NCBI GenBank assembly: GCA_938082505.1
Contig: CALLLH010000005.1
Coordinates: forward strand, 124,001-188,000
Origin: an uncultured Flavobacteriales bacterium
GTDB taxonomy: Bacteria; Bacteroidota; Bacteroidia; Flavobacteriales_D; Sanyastnellaceae
Direction: 5' to 3'
DNA: 64,000 nucleotides
Both the position numbers and the translations under genes were made by a program. The notes beneath the pieces were generated by a model that worked only from the letters and a program-made list of their open reading frames with translations, made no database searches and was not told the origin of the DNA. Shown piece after piece: positions 44,519-52,877 of the stretch (within the stretch, counting starts at the first letter, position 1; each line of letters begins with the position of its first letter).

Positions 44519-46018
44519 ATGAAAACAAGGTACCTCGACCTGATCGAGCAGACTTTCGAATGGCCTCAGGACGAATTCCACCTGGAGGAAGACCACTTGC
44601 GCTTCCATGGCATTGACCTCATGGAACTCATCGAGCGTTATGGAACGCCGCTGAGGTTCACCTACCTCCCCCGCATTGGCGAGAGCATCCGCAAGGCGAC
44701 TGGATGGTTCGAGTCGGCCATGGACCGGCTGCAATATTCGGGTTCCTACCATTATTGCTATGTGACCAAGAGTTCGCACTTCCGCCATGTGACGGAGGAG
44801 GTGCTGCGCCATGGGGCCCACCTCGAAACGAGCAGTCCTTTTGATCTGGATATCGTGCGCGCCCTTCAGGGCAGCGGGCACCTCGACAAATCCGCTACGG
44901 TCATCTGCAATGGATTCAAGACCACGGCTTATGTGGACCGCATCGCGGCCATGCGGTCAGACGGTTTCAAGGGAATCCTGCCCGTGCTCGACAATGAACT
45001 CGAATTCGAGATGCTCAGCAATGCGGTCAAGGAGCCCATCGAGGTCGGGTTGCGCATCGCCTCTGAAGAGGAGCCGAAGTTCGAGTTCTACACTTCCCGG
45101 CTCGGCATGGGATATCGGCGGATCCTGCCGTTCTATCGCGAGCACCTGGCCGGCCACCCCCGGCTCAAGCTGCGCATGCTCCATTTCTTCGTGAATACGG
45201 GCATCCGGGACACTGCCTATTACTGGAACGAGCTGCGCAAGGCCCTCGATGTGTACTGCACCCTCAGAAAGGAGTGCCCCGAGCTGACGGCCCTCAACAT
45301 CGGTGGTGGATTGCCGATCAAGAATTCTCTCGGGTTCGAATACGACTACGAGTACATGATCGAGGCCATTCTCGAGCAGATCCAGCAGCATTGCGCCGAG
45401 CGCGAGGTGCCGGTCCCCGACATTTTCACCGAATTCGGCTCGTTCACGGTCGGTGAGGCCGGGGGGACCCTGTTCAAGGTGCTGTTCCAAAAGCGCCAGA
45501 ATGACCGCGAGCGCTGGAACCTGATCGACTCGAGCTTCATGACGACCCTGCCGGACACCTGGGCCATCAACAAGCGGTTCATGATGTTGCCGGTCAACCG
45601 TTGGAACGATGCTTATGAGCGGGTCTTTCTCGGGGGGCTCACGTGCGACAGTGACGATTACTACAATTCGGAGCAGCACCTCAACGCGATTTATCTGCCG
45701 AAATTCAGTCAGGACAAGCCGCTTTACCTGGCCTTTTTCAATACGGCGGCCTACCAGGACAACATCGGCGGTCACGGGGGGGTGCACCACTGTCTGATTC
45801 CGGGGCCCAAGCACGTGTTGCTCGACCGGGATGAGCAGGGCCGGCTGCGATCCCGCATGTTCTGCGACGAGCAGCAGGCGGGAGATGTATTGGAATTGCT
45901 CGGTTACGGCCAGGAACAGGAGGAAGCCACGCGTCTCGAAGATGAGGCCAGCCTGAAGGCGCGGCATGCCGAAGCCCGGCGCAAGGCTTTTCGTGCCGCC
46001 CAATCCGTCAGACAATGA
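44519..46018 (+). CDS. speA: Biosynthetic arginine decarboxylase (fold-III PLP enzyme)
   Basis: 499 residues. PLP-binding Lys lies in YCYVTKSSHF near residue 84, and the phosphate-binding GGGLPIKNS loop follows near 263. The late DNIGGHGGVHHCLIPGPKHV segment is characteristic of the Bacteroidota arginine decarboxylase group. It converts arginine to agmatine. It is shorter than E. coli SpeA (658), lacking the extra insertion domain. Its stop overlaps the agmatinase start by ATGA, so the polyamine genes are one operon. Confidence 0.9.
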   Translation: MKTRYLDLIEQTFEWPQDEFHLEEDHLRFHGIDLMELIERYGTPLRFTYLPRIGESIRKATGWFESAMDRLQYSGSYHYCYVTKSSHFRHVTEEVLRHGAHLETSSPFDLDIVRALQGSGHLDKSATVICNGFKTTAYVDRIAAMRSDGFKGILPVLDNELEFEMLSNAVKEPIEVGLRIASEEEPKFEFYTSRLGMGYRRILPFYREHLAGHPRLKLRMLHFFVNTGIRDTAYYWNELRKALDVYCTLRKECPELTALNIGGGLPIKNSLGFEYDYEYMIEAILEQIQQHCAEREVPVPDIFTEFGSFTVGEAGGTLFKVLFQKRQNDRERWNLIDSSFMTTLPDTWAINKRFMMLPVNRWNDAYERVFLGGLTCDSDDYYNSEQHLNAIYLPKFSQDKPLYLAFFNTAAYQDNIGGHGGVHHCLIPGPKHVLLDRDEQGRLRSRMFCDEQQAGDVLELLGYGQEQEEATRLEDEASLKARHAEARRKAFRAAQSVRQ

Positions 46019-46920
46019 GTCGGTTGGAGTCAGTTCGGGATTACGCAGGTGAGCCTGCCGGGGAGCAGACCGGAACCTTCCGGGCAGCCATTCTTCCCGT
46101 GCCCTACGATGGGACGAGCACCTGGGGCAAAGGCGCCGACCAGGGGCCGGACGCCCTTTTCGAGGCGCTCGAGAACATGGAGCTGCATGACATCGAGACG
46201 GGTGCCGAGGTGCACCGGGAGGGCATCGCCATTCTCGAAAGTGTACCGGTCGAGGTGAATGGGCAAGTGCTGTCTCCTGAGCAAGTGCGGGACGCGGTGC
46301 ATGCGCGTGTGGAGGAAATACTGGACTTGGGGACATTGCCCGTGCTGGTGGGCGGTGAGCACAGCGTGAGCATAGGGGCCATCCAGGCTTGTGCAAGGGC
46401 TGAAGAGGGCATGGCAGTCCTGCACATCGATGCGCACAGTGACCTTCGTTCTGAATTCCACGGGTCCGCCTGCAACCACGCCTGTGCACTGCATTGGGCG
46501 TCGCAGCACCTGTGCCTGGTCCAAGTGGGCATTCGCAGCTCGGAAGCCGAGGAGAGGGCCTTTGAGCAGGAGGGCAATGTATTCCATGCCTCGCGTTGCC
46601 ATCACACCGCGGATGCCGAGTGGATCGAGGAGGCTGTGAACCGGCTTGGGCACGCCGGCACGCCGTTGTACATCACGGTCGATCTGGATGCCTTCGACCC
46701 TGCGTACCTGCCGGAGACGGGAACCCCGGAGCCGGGCGGACTCGATTGGTACCAGGTCACGGGGCTCATTCGCGCGGCTGCGGAGCAGCATCGGGTCGTG
46801 GGGTTCGACGTGGTCGAACTGGCACCCCGCATGGAACGGAGCCCAAGCGCATTTACCGCGGCCAAACTCCTGCACAAGATGTTGACCTACATCCTGAAAC
46901 CACAGCCCCCGCTGCATTAA
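46015..46920 (+). CDS. speB: Agmatinase (ureohydrolase)
   Basis: 301 residues. Manganese ligands are in VGGEHSVS, HIDAHSDLR and TVDLDAFDPAYLP, all intact. EFHGSACNHACAL is a family loop that binds the guanidino group. It hydrolyses agmatine to putrescine and urea. The start overlaps speA (ATGA) and a deoxyhypusine-synthase-like gene follows 13 nt after its stop. Confidence 0.95.
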   Translation: MSRLESVRDYAGEPAGEQTGTFRAAILPVPYDGTSTWGKGADQGPDALFEALENMELHDIETGAEVHREGIAILESVPVEVNGQVLSPEQVRDAVHARVEEILDLGTLPVLVGGEHSVSIGAIQACARAEEGMAVLHIDAHSDLRSEFHGSACNHACALHWASQHLCLVQVGIRSSEAEERAFEQEGNVFHASRCHHTADAEWIEEAVNRLGHAGTPLYITVDLDAFDPAYLPETGTPEPGGLDWYQVTGLIRAAAEQHRVVGFDVVELAPRMERSPSAFTAAKLLHKMLTYILKPQPPLH

Positions 46921-46933
46921 GACCGTTGACACC

Positions 46934-47917
46934 ATGGAAAAACCACCCTTCATTCGGGATTTTGCCGCACGGCACTATCGCCATTTCAATGCGGCGGTCA
47001 TCGGCGATGCCGCCAAGGCATACGAGGCCTGTCTCCAATCGGGCGCCCGCATGATGGTCACCCTTGCAGGCGCCATGAGCACCGCCGAATTGGGACGGAG
47101 CCTGGCAGAGATGATCCGCCAGGACAAGGTGCACATCATCAGTTGCACCGGGGCCAACCTCGAGGAAGACGTCATGAACCTGGTGGCGCACGACCATTAT
47201 GAGCGCGTTCCCCATTACCGCGACCTGTCTCCGGAGGAGGAACAGGCCTTGCTGGACCGAGGCCTGAATCGGGTGACCGATACGTGCATCCCAGAAGAGG
47301 AAGCGTTCCGCAAGCTCGAAGGCGTGATGGTCGATCTCTGGAGGGCGGCAGAAGAAAGGGGCGAACGCAAATTCCCACATGAATTCTTCTACGAGGCCCT
47401 GCTTGGGGGTCGCCTCGATGATGACTTCCAGATTGATCCGGCGGACAGCTGGATGCATGCAGCTGCGGAAAAAGGGTTGCCCATTGTCTGCCCCGGATGG
47501 GAGGACAGCACCCTCGGCAACATTTTCGCGGCCCATTGCATTGAAGGGGACGTGCAGCCTTCCACGGTGAAGGGCGGCATCGAGTACATGATGTCCTTGG
47601 CCGAATGGTACACCGCCACGACGGAAGAGACAGCACAAGGCGTCGGCTTCTTTCAGATCGGTGGGGGCATAGCCGGAGACTTCCCCATATGCGTGGTGCC
47701 CATGCTGCACCAGGATCTGGGCCGCACCGGCGTTCCGCTGTGGTCCTATTTCTGCCAGATCTCGGACAGCACGACCAGCTTCGGCAGTTATTCGGGGGCC
47801 GTGCCCAACGAAAAAATCACCTGGGGCAAGCTTGGGGTGGACACCCCCCGCTTCATCATCGAGTCAGATGCCACCATTGTCGCCCCCCTGTTCTTCGGTT
47901 GGCTGCTCGATTGGTAA
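46934..47917 (+). CDS. Deoxyhypusine synthase-like protein (putative homospermidine/polyamine aminobutyltransferase)
   Basis: 327 residues. The DHS fold is evident in VTLAGAMSTAELG, NLEEDVMNLVAHDHY and FFQIGGGIAGDFPICV. The TWGKLG motif near residue 298 keeps the Lys that forms the aminobutyl imine in eukaryotic DHS. Bacteria lack eIF5A, so the substrate must differ. Sitting directly after speA and speB, it likely uses putrescine or spermidine to make homospermidine or a related polyamine. A DHS-derived homospermidine synthase is known in plants. Confidence 0.85.
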   Translation: MEKPPFIRDFAARHYRHFNAAVIGDAAKAYEACLQSGARMMVTLAGAMSTAELGRSLAEMIRQDKVHIISCTGANLEEDVMNLVAHDHYERVPHYRDLSPEEEQALLDRGLNRVTDTCIPEEEAFRKLEGVMVDLWRAAEERGERKFPHEFFYEALLGGRLDDDFQIDPADSWMHAAAEKGLPIVCPGWEDSTLGNIFAAHCIEGDVQPSTVKGGIEYMMSLAEWYTATTEETAQGVGFFQIGGGIAGDFPICVVPMLHQDLGRTGVPLWSYFCQISDSTTSFGSYSGAVPNEKITWGKLGVDTPRFIIESDATIVAPLFFGWLLDW

Positions 47918-47929
47918 AACGTCATCATC

Positions 47930-48208
47930 ATGAAACGCATCATCAAGAATTACAACAACGTCGAGGAACGCCATCTGAAATTGATTGCGGAGGCATTTCC
48001 CGAGGGCTTCAGCGATGAGGACCTGCAGTCCATGACTTTGGCTGATGGCCGCCTCATGCGCTGCCTTGAGATCCGCACCGATGAGGTGCTCTATTTGTTT
48101 CGGATTGACCGCGCCATGCTGGAAGTCCTTGAAGAGAGCATGGAGGAAGGCTTCGATCTGGGCAATGTTGACGAAGACAATCTCGAGGACAACCTCGAGG
48201 AGAACTGA
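47930..48208 (+). CDS. Small acidic protein of unknown function in the polyamine operon
   Basis: 92 residues, strongly acidic toward the C-terminus (LEDNLEEN), with no signal peptide or membrane segment and no recognisable catalytic motif. The N-terminal MKRIIKNYNNVEERHLKLI is basic. It starts 12 nt after the DHS-like gene, so it is cotranscribed. Its position suggests a regulator or polyamine-binding partner, which is inference. Confidence 0.7.
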   Translation: MKRIIKNYNNVEERHLKLIAEAFPEGFSDEDLQSMTLADGRLMRCLEIRTDEVLYLFRIDRAMLEVLEESMEEGFDLGNVDEDNLEDNLEEN

Positions 48209-48221
48209 GCTGAGGACATTG

Positions 48222-48229
48222 TATATTCG
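48222..48229 (+). promoter_or_regulatory. -7 element TATATTCG upstream of tRNA-Val(GAC)
   Basis: TATATTCG followed by CC ends 17 nt before the tRNA; it matches the elements before two other tRNAs in the window. Confidence 0.45.
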
Positions 48230-48246
48230 CCGTCCGAATTGGCAGA

Positions 48247-48324
48247 GGGTCATTAGCTCAGCTGGTTCAGAGCGCTGCCTTGACAGGGCAGAGGTCACTG
48301 GTTCGAGTCCAGTATGACCCACCA
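48247..48324 (+). tRNA. tRNA-Val (GAC)
   Basis: Acceptor GGGTCAT/ATGACCC, D-stem GCTC/GAGC, anticodon stem CTGCC/GGCAG with loop TTGACAG (anticodon GAC), T-stem ACTGG/CCAGT, encoded ACCA. Confidence 0.94.
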
Positions 48325-48326
48325 GG

Positions 48327-48354
48327 AACCCGGCTTCGGCCGGGTTTTCTTTTT
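48327..48354 (+). terminator. Rho-independent terminator after tRNA-Val(GAC)
   Basis: An 8-bp stem AACCCGGC/GCCGGGTT with a TTCG tetraloop is followed by TTCTTTTT. Confidence 0.85.
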
Positions 48355-48382
48355 GGTCTTGGCCCCTTTCTCTGGAGCAAAA

Positions 48383-48398
48383 TCCCCTGTTCAGGGGA
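48383..48398. repeat. 7-bp palindrome with TT centre upstream of feoA
   Basis: TCCCCTG-TT-CAGGGGA, about 36 nt before the feoA start. The 2-nt centre is too short for a hairpin loop, so an operator for a dimeric regulator fits better than a terminator. Confidence 0.45.
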
Positions 48399-48433
48399 GG
48401 GTTGCAGTGGAGTTCGTGAGCGAGCTTCGCAAC

Positions 48434-48667
48434 ATGGACCTCAAGCGCCTCAGTGATCTCGAAGCCAGCGAGCGCGGCACCCTGACCCGAATCGACACTC
48501 CGGAGAGCATGCTGGCCCTCATGGAGATGGGTTGCACTGTGGGAGAGGACATCGAAGTCCGGCACATTGCACCGCTTGGAGATCCCATGGCGGTCTCGGC
48601 CGGAGGGCATGTGGTGACCCTGCGTCGAGAGCAGGCAGACCGGATGTGGGTCAAGCCTTTCAGCTGA
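48434..48667 (+). CDS. feoA: FeoA domain protein (ferrous iron transport)
   Basis: 77 residues from ATG 48434. The SH3-like FeoA fold is seen in LSDLEASERGTLTRI, LMEMGCTVGEDIEVRHIAPLGDP and VVTLRREQADRMWV. FeoA is a cytoplasmic accessory protein of the FeoB Fe(II) transporter. Unusually it faces feoB tail to tail and overlaps it by 8 nt, so it has its own promoter. A GAGCTTCG string 4 nt before the ATG is a weak -7-like match. Confidence 0.92.
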   Translation: MDLKRLSDLEASERGTLTRIDTPESMLALMEMGCTVGEDIEVRHIAPLGDPMAVSAGGHVVTLRREQADRMWVKPFS

Positions 48668-50777
48668 AAGACGCGTACGTGGCCCACGCCGCCAAATAGG
48701 CGAGGACCGTCATGCCGATGGCCTGCATGCCGGCGATTTTCCAACTTCCCAATTCCTGGCGCACGATGGCGATGGTGGATACGCATTGCATTGCGAGCAT
48801 GTAGAAGACAATGAGCGACATGGCTGTGGCGGCGCCCAGAATGGGTTCGCCCGTCTCCGGGTGGCGTTCCTTGCCCAGCCGCTCCTTGAGCTGCCGTATT
48901 CCCTCATCGCTGTCTGGTGCGGCATAGAGCGTGGCCATGGTCCCCACAAAGACCTCCCTTGCCGCAAACGAGGCGATGAGGGCCACCCCCATTCGGCCAT
49001 CATATCCCAGTGGCTTGATTACCGGCTCTATGAGGGCCCCCATGCGGCCCGACCATGACGCGTCCATCCGTTGCGCCTGCCAAGTGCGCTCGGCCTGTTC
49101 GATGGCCGCGGCTCCACTGTCGGCCTGCTCGATTTGCGCCATGCGGGAGGCGTGCCCATTGTCTGCGGCTTCGAAACCATCCGGGGCAGTATTCGAGAGC
49201 ACCCAGAGGATGAGGGACACCAGGACGATGACTTTTCCCGCCCCCCCGATGAAAGCCCTGCCCTGGAGCCAGACCTGCTCCAGCGTCCGTTTCATGGAGG
49301 GGACACGATAGGGGGGCCATTCCTGCAGGAAATGGGAGGGCGCGGCTTTGGGCAGGCCCTTGTGCAGGAGGAAAGCCAGCAGGAGTCCGGCCAGCAGCCC
49401 TGCGGCGTAGATGCCGAACAGGAAGACGCCCTGAAGGTTCAGGAGCCCGCCAGGCCCCCACGGTTGCGAAGGCACCACGAAACCGATGAGGAAGAGGTAC
49501 ACGGGCAACCTCGCTGAGCAGGTCATCCATGGCGTGATGAGGATGGTCAACAGGCGCTCCCGCTTTCCGGGTATGGTCCTGGCACCGAGGATGGCAGGGA
49601 TCGCGCAGGCGAATCCGCCGAGCAGGGGGATGGCCGACCGGCCATCGAGCCCGAGCGCCCGCAGCCAGCGGTCGTTCATGAAGGCGACCCGCGTCATGTA
49701 TCCGCTTTCCTCCAGGGCGGCAATGGCGCCGAACAGGATGGCAATCTGCGGAACGAAGATGACCACCCCCCCGAGTCCGGCGAGCAGGCCATCCACAATC
49801 AGGTCCGTCCACCAGCCTTGCGGCAAGACCGACCGGCATGTTTCCATGACCCAGCCCATGCCCTCGTCGATGCGGTCCATCGGCCAGTTGGCCCAGGCAT
49901 AGACCGCTTGGAAGATCAGGAAGAAAACCACCAACAGAATGAGCGGACCCGCAATGCGGTGGGTGAGCACCTTGTCGATGCGGGCACTGATGCTGTGGCT
50001 GGTCGGGGGATTCTGTCCCAAGGCGGCGGTGGCAATGCTCCGGACCTGCCGGCTGCGGTGAGCAGCCTCGCCGAGCTGAAGTTCCGCCGCACCACACCCG
50101 GTCGCCTTGCGGACCTCGGTCAATGCCCGCTTGGCGCGACCGTCCATCCACTCCGGGAAGTCGTCCGCGGTCACCAGCAGTTCGATACCCGCAACATTCA
50201 GGTGGGGCAGGGCGGAGGACAATGGAGCAAGGTCCACGCGAGAGCGCCACCCGGAGGCCTGTTCAGCGGAAGGCACCGATCGCCTTGGCAGGTCCCCCTT
50301 GGTGAGGATTTCCTTCAGGGCTTCGGTGCCTCTCCCATTCAAGGCGTGCACGGCCAGCACGGTGCACCCCAGGGCCTCCGCGAGCGCCTCCCTGGACCAG
50401 ATGGTCGGCGCGGTTTCGTTCACGACCACCACCAGGGGCAGCCCGAGATCGAGGACTTGCAGGGTCAGGTAAAGGTTGCGCTTGAGGTTGGCCGCATCGA
50501 GGACCAGGATGATCCCGTCCGGCCGGTGTTCATGTTCCGGATTGAAGAGGGCGTCGCGGGTGACGGCCTCGTCGAGTGCCTTCGGGTGCAGGCTGTAGGC
50601 ACCGGGCAAATCGACCAGCTCAACGTACTTCGGACCTTTTCCGTCGGTTCGCATGCGGGCCGCTATGGGGTCTACCGTCACGCCCGGAAGATTGGCCACT
50701 TTCGCATTGGACCCCGTGAGGAGATTGAAGAGCGACGTCTTGCCGCAATTGGGGTTTCCGACGAGTGCGAATTTCAT
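48660..50777 (-). CDS. feoB: Ferrous iron transporter FeoB
   Basis: 705 residues, slightly short for the family. The N-terminal G domain has G1 GNPNCGKTS (residues 7-15) and G3 DLPGAYSL; the expected G4 NxxD reads NETA, lacking the guanine-selecting Asp. The membrane domain has two Gate motifs (FGAIAALEESGYMTRVAFMN and the C-terminal ASFAAREVFVGTMAT) with about 8-10 helices. It imports Fe(II). The start overlaps the EnvC-like gene by ATGA; it is the last gene of the envelope operon and converges on feoA. Confidence 0.95.
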   Translation of the reverse strand: MKFALVGNPNCGKTSLFNLLTGSNAKVANLPGVTVDPIAARMRTDGKGPKYVELVDLPGAYSLHPKALDEAVTRDALFNPEHEHRPDGIILVLDAANLKRNLYLTLQVLDLGLPLVVVVNETAPTIWSREALAEALGCTVLAVHALNGRGTEALKEILTKGDLPRRSVPSAEQASGWRSRVDLAPLSSALPHLNVAGIELLVTADDFPEWMDGRAKRALTEVRKATGCGAAELQLGEAAHRSRQVRSIATAALGQNPPTSHSISARIDKVLTHRIAGPLILLVVFFLIFQAVYAWANWPMDRIDEGMGWVMETCRSVLPQGWWTDLIVDGLLAGLGGVVIFVPQIAILFGAIAALEESGYMTRVAFMNDRWLRALGLDGRSAIPLLGGFACAIPAILGARTIPGKRERLLTILITPWMTCSARLPVYLFLIGFVVPSQPWGPGGLLNLQGVFLFGIYAAGLLAGLLLAFLLHKGLPKAAPSHFLQEWPPYRVPSMKRTLEQVWLQGRAFIGGAGKVIVLVSLILWVLSNTAPDGFEAADNGHASRMAQIEQADSGAAAIEQAERTWQAQRMDASWSGRMGALIEPVIKPLGYDGRMGVALIASFAAREVFVGTMATLYAAPDSDEGIRQLKERLGKERHPETGEPILGAATAMSLIVFYMLAMQCVSTIAIVRQELGSWKIAGMQAIGMTVLAYLAAWATYASFS

Positions 50778-52009
50778 TGCGCAATCCAGGCTGCCGGGTC
50801 CAAGGGCGTGCTCCCTTGAGCATCCCAGACTTCGAAGTGTGCCCGGTGACCATTGCCCAGGTTCAATACCGAGCCGATGGCCTGTCCCGTGCGCACGTCG
50901 TCACCGTTGTTCACCTGAACCTGCCCCAGGTTGGCGTATACCGTGCGGTGCGAACCGTGGTCCAACATGACGACCATGCCGCCTCCGGGGATGTTGATCA
51001 CATTGGAGACGCGGCCACTGAACACAGCAAGGACGGCAGCGCCTGAAGAGGTGGCGATGTCGATGCCCCGGCGCTCGATTTTGATGCCCGGCAGTGTAGG
51101 GTGGTTCTGGGTGCCGAATCGGCCAACGATGACGCCCTCCGCCACGGGCCAGGGAAGTTTGCCCCGGTTCGCTTTGAACTCGGCGCCGATGATGCGGCCT
51201 TCGGGCGTGGCGCCGAATCCGGCATCCGATGAGGAGGCGCGGTTCGCTTCGGCGATGATGCGGTCGATGGCCTTGCCCAGCTCAGCCCGGCGCGCCTCTT
51301 CACGGGCGAGCTGGTCCTTGAGCTGGCGCTCCTGTGACCGAAGTTCGGACAGGAGGCGCTCCTGTCTTCGGGTGCTGTTCTTGGCGGCATCGCGCTCGGA
51401 ACGCAACTGGCTTTCCACTTCGACGAGGCCTGACCTCTCCCTGCGGAGCGCGCCCAGCTCGTCGCGCAAGGCCTCAGTGGAAGCAGCGATGCGCTCGGCT
51501 TGCGTCCGACGGTTGCGCCCGTACTCCTCGATCAGGAGGAGCCGACGGAATACCTGAGCCGTATTCTCGGCCTCGAGCAAGAGCCCCCACAGGGCCTCTC
51601 CATCGTCGAGCCGGGCGGCGAGTCGAATCATGTTGGCATATTCCTCCTTGAGGGCGGTCAATTGCGCATCGGCGTCTTCCACCCGCCGTTTCCTTTCGTC
51701 GAGGCGGCGTTCCGCTGCGCGGCGTTCTTTGCCCAGGTTGCCGAGGAGTTGCTGTCTCAGTCCGAGCTCTTCCTGCAGCAAAGCCAGTTCTTCGGTTGTG
51801 CGCTCCTGATCGTCCCGTGCCTCATTGATCATGGCTTGGGTAGCGGCGATGCGGGCGCCGATGGCCTCCCGTTCCGCCTCGAGCTCGGCCTGCTTCACCG
51901 GTTGTGCCTGTGCTGGCCTTCCCCATCCTGTCATGATGAGACAGCACAGGATGCCGAGGGCAAAGCGGAGTGCGGGCCAATCAGAATTCCGAGCGACGTT
52001 CGACATCAT
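50774..52009 (-). CDS. EnvC-like murein hydrolase activator with degenerate LytM domain
   Basis: 411 residues (two adjacent ATGs at 52009 and 52006). A signal peptide ending near AQAQ precedes a coiled coil of about 230 residues. The C-terminal LytM domain lacks ligands: the His of HxxxD is replaced (RRGIDIATSSGAAV), QYxH is VYANLGQV, and the HxH site reads HRAHFEVW. EnvC and NlpD activate amidases with such inactive domains during septum splitting; this protein likely does the same. It overlaps the DUF4292 gene by about 29 nt and feoB by ATGA. Confidence 0.9.
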   Translation of the reverse strand: MMSNVARNSDWPALRFALGILCCLIMTGWGRPAQAQPVKQAELEAEREAIGARIAATQAMINEARDDQERTTEELALLQEELGLRQQLLGNLGKERRAAERRLDERKRRVEDADAQLTALKEEYANMIRLAARLDDGEALWGLLLEAENTAQVFRRLLLIEEYGRNRRTQAERIAASTEALRDELGALRRERSGLVEVESQLRSERDAAKNSTRRQERLLSELRSQERQLKDQLAREEARRAELGKAIDRIIAEANRASSSDAGFGATPEGRIIGAEFKANRGKLPWPVAEGVIVGRFGTQNHPTLPGIKIERRGIDIATSSGAAVLAVFSGRVSNVINIPGGGMVVMLDHGSHRTVYANLGQVQVNNGDDVRTGQAIGSVLNLGNGHRAHFEVWDAQGSTPLDPAAWIAQ

Positions 52010-52877
52010 CTGGAATTACAAACGGCATGGGGTAGGCCTTGTCATAACGGGCCCGGAGAATCTCGATTTGGATTTCGTAGAGGCCCAGCGGAGAGGAAAT
52101 GGTCAGCCGGGTCCGATGGGGAATCCATCCGCCGGCTTCCGGCTCGAAGCTGCCGTGCGCAATTTCGACGGACCGGGCATTGTACAGATCGTCGAAACGC
52201 GTTTGGGTCAATTGGTAGCCCAATCCGTCAAACCAATAGCGCTTCACGAGGAGGTCCTCATCATCAGATCGGCTGATCACGCGGTCCTGCACGTCTTGTG
52301 AGGCCCCTACCGTCAGCGTGTCGCCCGGGTTGATTTCTTTGTCCTTGACGCCCACCAGGCGGCGCACACGGCGCTTGTATTTGCTGATGAGCAAGTGTTC
52401 CCGTCCATCCACCTTGGAGACGTATTTGCTGTCCTCATCGAAGAGGTTGATGCCCTCACCGGTCAGGATGCGTTGGGCCATATCGAAGCTGAGTTCCGTA
52501 CCCAGCAAGCTGTCGAACGAGCTGTAATCCCCTGTGTAGCCGAATTTGTTGCCGGGCACTTTTGAGAACAACTGCACGGAATCCTCAGTCAGGATGATGC
52601 GGGCGGCCTCAACCCCCAGGGCGGGCGTGATGCTCAACCAGATGGCGGAGTCCCTGCGCATCCGTGCATTGACCTTGAAGGCACTGGCGTCTCCGTTGAG
52701 GTCCGCATCCACCTGAAACTTCATGGCAGCCCATTCGGGTTTGGCGATGGTCGCCTGGTGCTTTCGGAGGATGGCACCGGCACTTTCCGAACGGATGGGC
52801 TTACCGCGCTCAAGGCGGCGCATGTTCGTGCAACCGCTCAACAGGAGAAGGGACAAAGCCAACGCGACAATCCTCAT
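51981..52877 (-). CDS. DUF4292 lipoprotein
   Basis: 298 residues from ATG 52877, with a lipoprotein signal ending in LLLLSGCTNM. The rest is a beta-rich LolA/LolB-like fold (KFQVDADLNGD, SAIWLSITPALGVEAARIIL, LLVKRYWFDGLGYQLTQ). DUF4292 is typical of Bacteroidota and sits in the same TPR/EnvC operon in many of them; an outer-membrane lipoprotein-handling role is inferred. An upstream 21-codon extension was rejected. It overlaps the TPR gene by ATGA. Confidence 0.88.
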   Translation of the reverse strand: MRIVALALSLLLLSGCTNMRRLERGKPIRSESAGAILRKHQATIAKPEWAAMKFQVDADLNGDASAFKVNARMRRDSAIWLSITPALGVEAARIILTEDSVQLFSKVPGNKFGYTGDYSSFDSLLGTELSFDMAQRILTGEGINLFDEDSKYVSKVDGREHLLISKYKRRVRRLVGVKDKEINPGDTLTVGASQDVQDRVISRSDDEDLLVKRYWFDGLGYQLTQTRFDDLYNARSVEIAHGSFEPEAGGWIPHRTRLTISSPLGLYEIQIEILRARYDKAYPMPFVIPDDVERRSEF

